Assembly (NCBI GenBank): GCA_964555515.1
Contig: CAZKSJ010000039.1
Span: forward strand, 1 to 6,815
Reading direction: 5' to 3'
Length of the DNA stretch: 6,815 bases
Source of the DNA: UBA1388 sp964555515
GTDB taxonomy: Bacteria > Patescibacteriota > Microgenomatia > UBA1400 > PJMF01
Below, in pieces: positions 5,030-6,815 of the stretch. Below the pieces are notes generated by a model. It had not been told where the DNA came from. It was given only the letters and a program-made list of their open reading frames with translations, and did no database searches. Both the position numbers and the translations under genes were made by a program. Each line of letters begins with the position of its first letter. Position 1 is the first letter of the stretch.

Positions 5030-6815
5030 GCTACTTATGACCTCACTACTCAATATAATTTAAGAATTGACGGAGCTTATGCTAATCAAAGAATAGGTTA
5101 TCCATACTTGCGAATGGCTGATATTAACAATAATGGAAGGGATGATTTAATTGTGTTTTCTCATATTGAATGGGCGCTATATATTTTTTCCGATCAAACC
5201 GTGATGAATGCAATTGAAAATGACACAAGCCTTTCACTAGCAGATCCTTCTCAATATTTATTTAAAATTACTGGTGTGGGCAATCTGAATTTTGCAGACA
5301 TAGACAATGATGGCAGAGTTGATGCCATCCTAGGTAATGGTTACGCCGATAGTCCTGGCAAAACAAATAATGGAGAAGTTTATATCATCAATAACACTAA
5401 ACTTAACAGTCTTCCCATAGGAACATCTTTTTCCGCATCAAATAACTCAATGTATTCATATGTAATTAGGGGCGTAAACAATGAAGATTATTTCTCAGAA
5501 GGGGATGTTAATTTATTTATTTCTGATTTGGACTTTGATAACAAAGCCGATCTATTAATTTTTGCACATGGCACAGATTATGTCGCCTCAAATGGTGGGT
5601 CGCTTTACATTATTCCCAACAACCTCATCAACCAATCCTCAATTGGCAATATATTAGAAATGAGTGATGAAAATAATTATCGCGTGAGGATAGATAGTGG
5701 TTTGGCGGGCTTATATGGAATAGGGCTCATGACTGGTTCTTTGATGTCTGGAAGATCTGACCAAGAATTCTTTCTCATTGTTGGGGGTTATTGGTTAAAT
5801 AACCCCTTAAGAGATCGTCCTGGAACAGCATATTTGATTCCCTCAAGTTTGATACCCGTTGGTTTGGGGCACACACTTGATCTATCAGATACCAACAACT
5901 ATTCCAACATGATTATTGGTCCGACTGCAGTTAGTGTTGGCCATCCCAAACAGATAATAAGTGACCCCAATGACATTGGTAATAAACCAGATTCACTTTT
6001 TATGGGTGCAGGAAGTAATTCCTATTTTTACAGCGACACACTACTACAAAGCCATTGGGAAGATCGGGGAGTATTGCTTGATATGGCATTAGGTTCTACC
6101 TACACTGCAATCCTTCCCAATATTTCTCGTGTTGTTTCTTTGGGTGACTACACAGGAGTTGGACTTGCAGATTACATTTTGTCCAATACTACTGGTATTG
6201 GCACAACTTACTTAGTAAGCAATTCATTATTTCAATCCCTTACAGGAACTAATCAAAGTGTCGATATTTCAGATGATAGCAATCACCAAATTAAGTGGCT
6301 TGGTGATTCATGCTGTGTTACGCAACTGCACAATCCCCCAGGAGATATTAATGGCGATGGCAAGCCAGACTTTTTATTTGGCACCGACTGGACCACATAC
6401 AATGGCTCTCGCTCCGGTTCCGTCTGGATCATCCTCAACTTCCCCCACACGATCACTACCAGTGGAGTAGCTGGGAATACTAATGTCAGTACTGCTACTA
6501 TGACTGGTTCAGTGAGCGCTCCTTTATCAATCAGTACAATTGGTGGAGTACAGTGGAGCTTTGATAATGATCCTCTAGGATCTTGGCATGAGTGTGTGGC
6601 AAGTGATGGTGCATTTGATAGTAAAAGTGAAAACTATTCGTGCAGCATTGACCTTGGCAATGAGGGCAACAAGAGGATCTATGTGCGTGCCTATGATGAA
6701 AACAGAAGTTATACTGCCACTAGTCGTTATGGAAGTATTAATACAAGGGCAGACCGAACCGGCCCTGCCCGCTCCTTCACAGTTGTAGGTGAAGATGGTA
6801 GAGAGTATGAGCGTG
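4949..6815 (+). CDS. Secreted seven-bladed FG-GAP-type beta-propeller protein with C-terminal Ig-like domains (3' end outside window)
   Basis: The frame stays open for 622 codons from the ATG at 4949 to the window edge. Residues 1-27 are a signal peptide (KK, a hydrophobic core, then VALA before ATYD). Residues 28 to about 490 form an integrin-alpha-like beta-propeller with acidic, calcium-type loops. Four are clear: DINNNGRDD (58-66), DIDNDGRVD (117-125), DLDFDNKAD (193-201) and DINGDGKPD (466-474). Three are degenerate: SLMSGRSDQEFFLIVGG (264-280), DPNDIGNKPD (339-348) and DYTGVGLAD (400-408). The spacing of about 60-75 residues gives seven blades. Strands such as GSLYIIPNN and GSVWIILNF recur after the loops. 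An Ig-like module follows (about 495-600; W546, C549, C565), then SFTVVGEDGREYER (609-622), which is also present in the gene at the left edge. By analogy with that gene, about 350 more residues should follow. The protein is exported and probably surface-attached or extracellular; the ligand is unknown. No Shine-Dalgarno site precedes the start. Confidence 0.88.
   Translation, partial: MKKLVYLLMWFLAIGFCGVFTSPVALAATYDLTTQYNLRIDGAYANQRIGYPYLRMADINNNGRDDLIVFSHIEWALYIFSDQTVMNAIENDTSLSLADPSQYLFKITGVGNLNFADIDNDGRVDAILGNGYADSPGKTNNGEVYIINNTKLNSLPIGTSFSASNNSMYSYVIRGVNNEDYFSEGDVNLFISDLDFDNKADLLIFAHGTDYVASNGGSLYIIPNNLINQSSIGNILEMSDENNYRVRIDSGLAGLYGIGLMTGSLMSGRSDQEFFLIVGGYWLNNPLRDRPGTAYLIPSSLIPVGLGHTLDLSDTNNYSNMIIGPTAVSVGHPKQIISDPNDIGNKPDSLFMGAGSNSYFYSDTLLQSHWEDRGVLLDMALGSTYTAILPNISRVVSLGDYTGVGLADYILSNTTGIGTTYLVSNSLFQSLTGTNQSVDISDDSNHQIKWLGDSCCVTQLHNPPGDINGDGKPDFLFGTDWTTYNGSRSGSVWIILNFPHTITTSGVAGNTNVSTATMTGSVSAPLSISTIGGVQWSFDNDPLGSWHECVASDGAFDSKSENYSCSIDLGNEGNKRIYVRAYDENRSYTATSRYGSINTRADRTGPARSFTVVGEDGREYER
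6773..6815 (+). repeat. Right copy of the 43-base direct repeat inside the paralogous surface genes
   Basis: This copy encodes SFTVVGEDGREYER plus one base and matches bases 285-327 at 40 of 43 positions, with only synonymous changes. The match is still continuing at the window edge, so its right end is unknown. The two copies lie about 6.5 kb apart in the same orientation. Confidence 0.85.

Noticed and set aside
6258..6788. Two short plus-strand frames (6258-6470 and 6588-6788)
   Set aside because: Both lie in another frame inside the propeller/Ig-like gene, whose own frame is continuous and carries recognisable motifs.
1..6815. A circular replicon, because both window ends carry the same motif
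   Set aside because: The ends share only coding similarity: the 43-base segment has three differences, and the flanking Ig-like sequence is clearly divergent. They are paralogues, not an overlap of identical ends.

Overview
The window holds five genes of a bacterial chromosome, or a large contig, of moderately low GC. Reading frames use the standard code, and TGA is a genuine stop. The combination of calcium-loop propeller/Ig-like secreted proteins, compact gene spacing and a lone PduO-type cobalamin adenosyltransferase would fit an uncultivated lineage such as the Patescibacteria/CPR (for example Microgenomates-like). That assignment is an inference from style, since no marker gene is present. 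There are no RNA genes, CRISPR arrays, insertion sequences, phage genes or recognisable origins, and no gene-free stretch reaches 300 bases.

Layout. (1) Bases 1-1373, plus strand: the C-terminal part of a large secreted protein made of Ig-like beta-sandwich domains, cut by the left edge. (2) Bases 1398-1952, minus strand: a complete PduO-family ATP:cob(I)alamin adenosyltransferase, convergent with gene 1 across only 24 bases. (3) Bases 1953-2057: a short divergent intergenic region with a TATAAT box. (4) Bases 2058-3068 and 3090-4859, plus strand: a probable two-gene operon of a CelD/BcsL-type GNAT acyltransferase and a full-length half-size ABC exporter. (5) Bases 4949-6815, plus strand: the N-terminal 622 residues of a second secreted protein, cut by the right edge. 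It has a signal peptide, a seven-bladed FG-GAP-type beta-propeller and the start of the same Ig-like region seen in gene 1.

The most notable structure is the relation between the two edge genes. They are same-direction paralogues, and the visible part of the right one ends in the domain near which the left one begins. They share a Cys-pair Ig-like module and a 14-residue boundary motif (SFTVVGEDGREYER). That motif is encoded by a 43-base near-identical segment whose three differences are all synonymous. Joining the two parts predicts a full-length protein of about 970 residues. The paralogues flank a cassette of adenosyltransferase, acyltransferase and exporter, of which only the last two look functionally linked (modify a molecule, then move it across the membrane).
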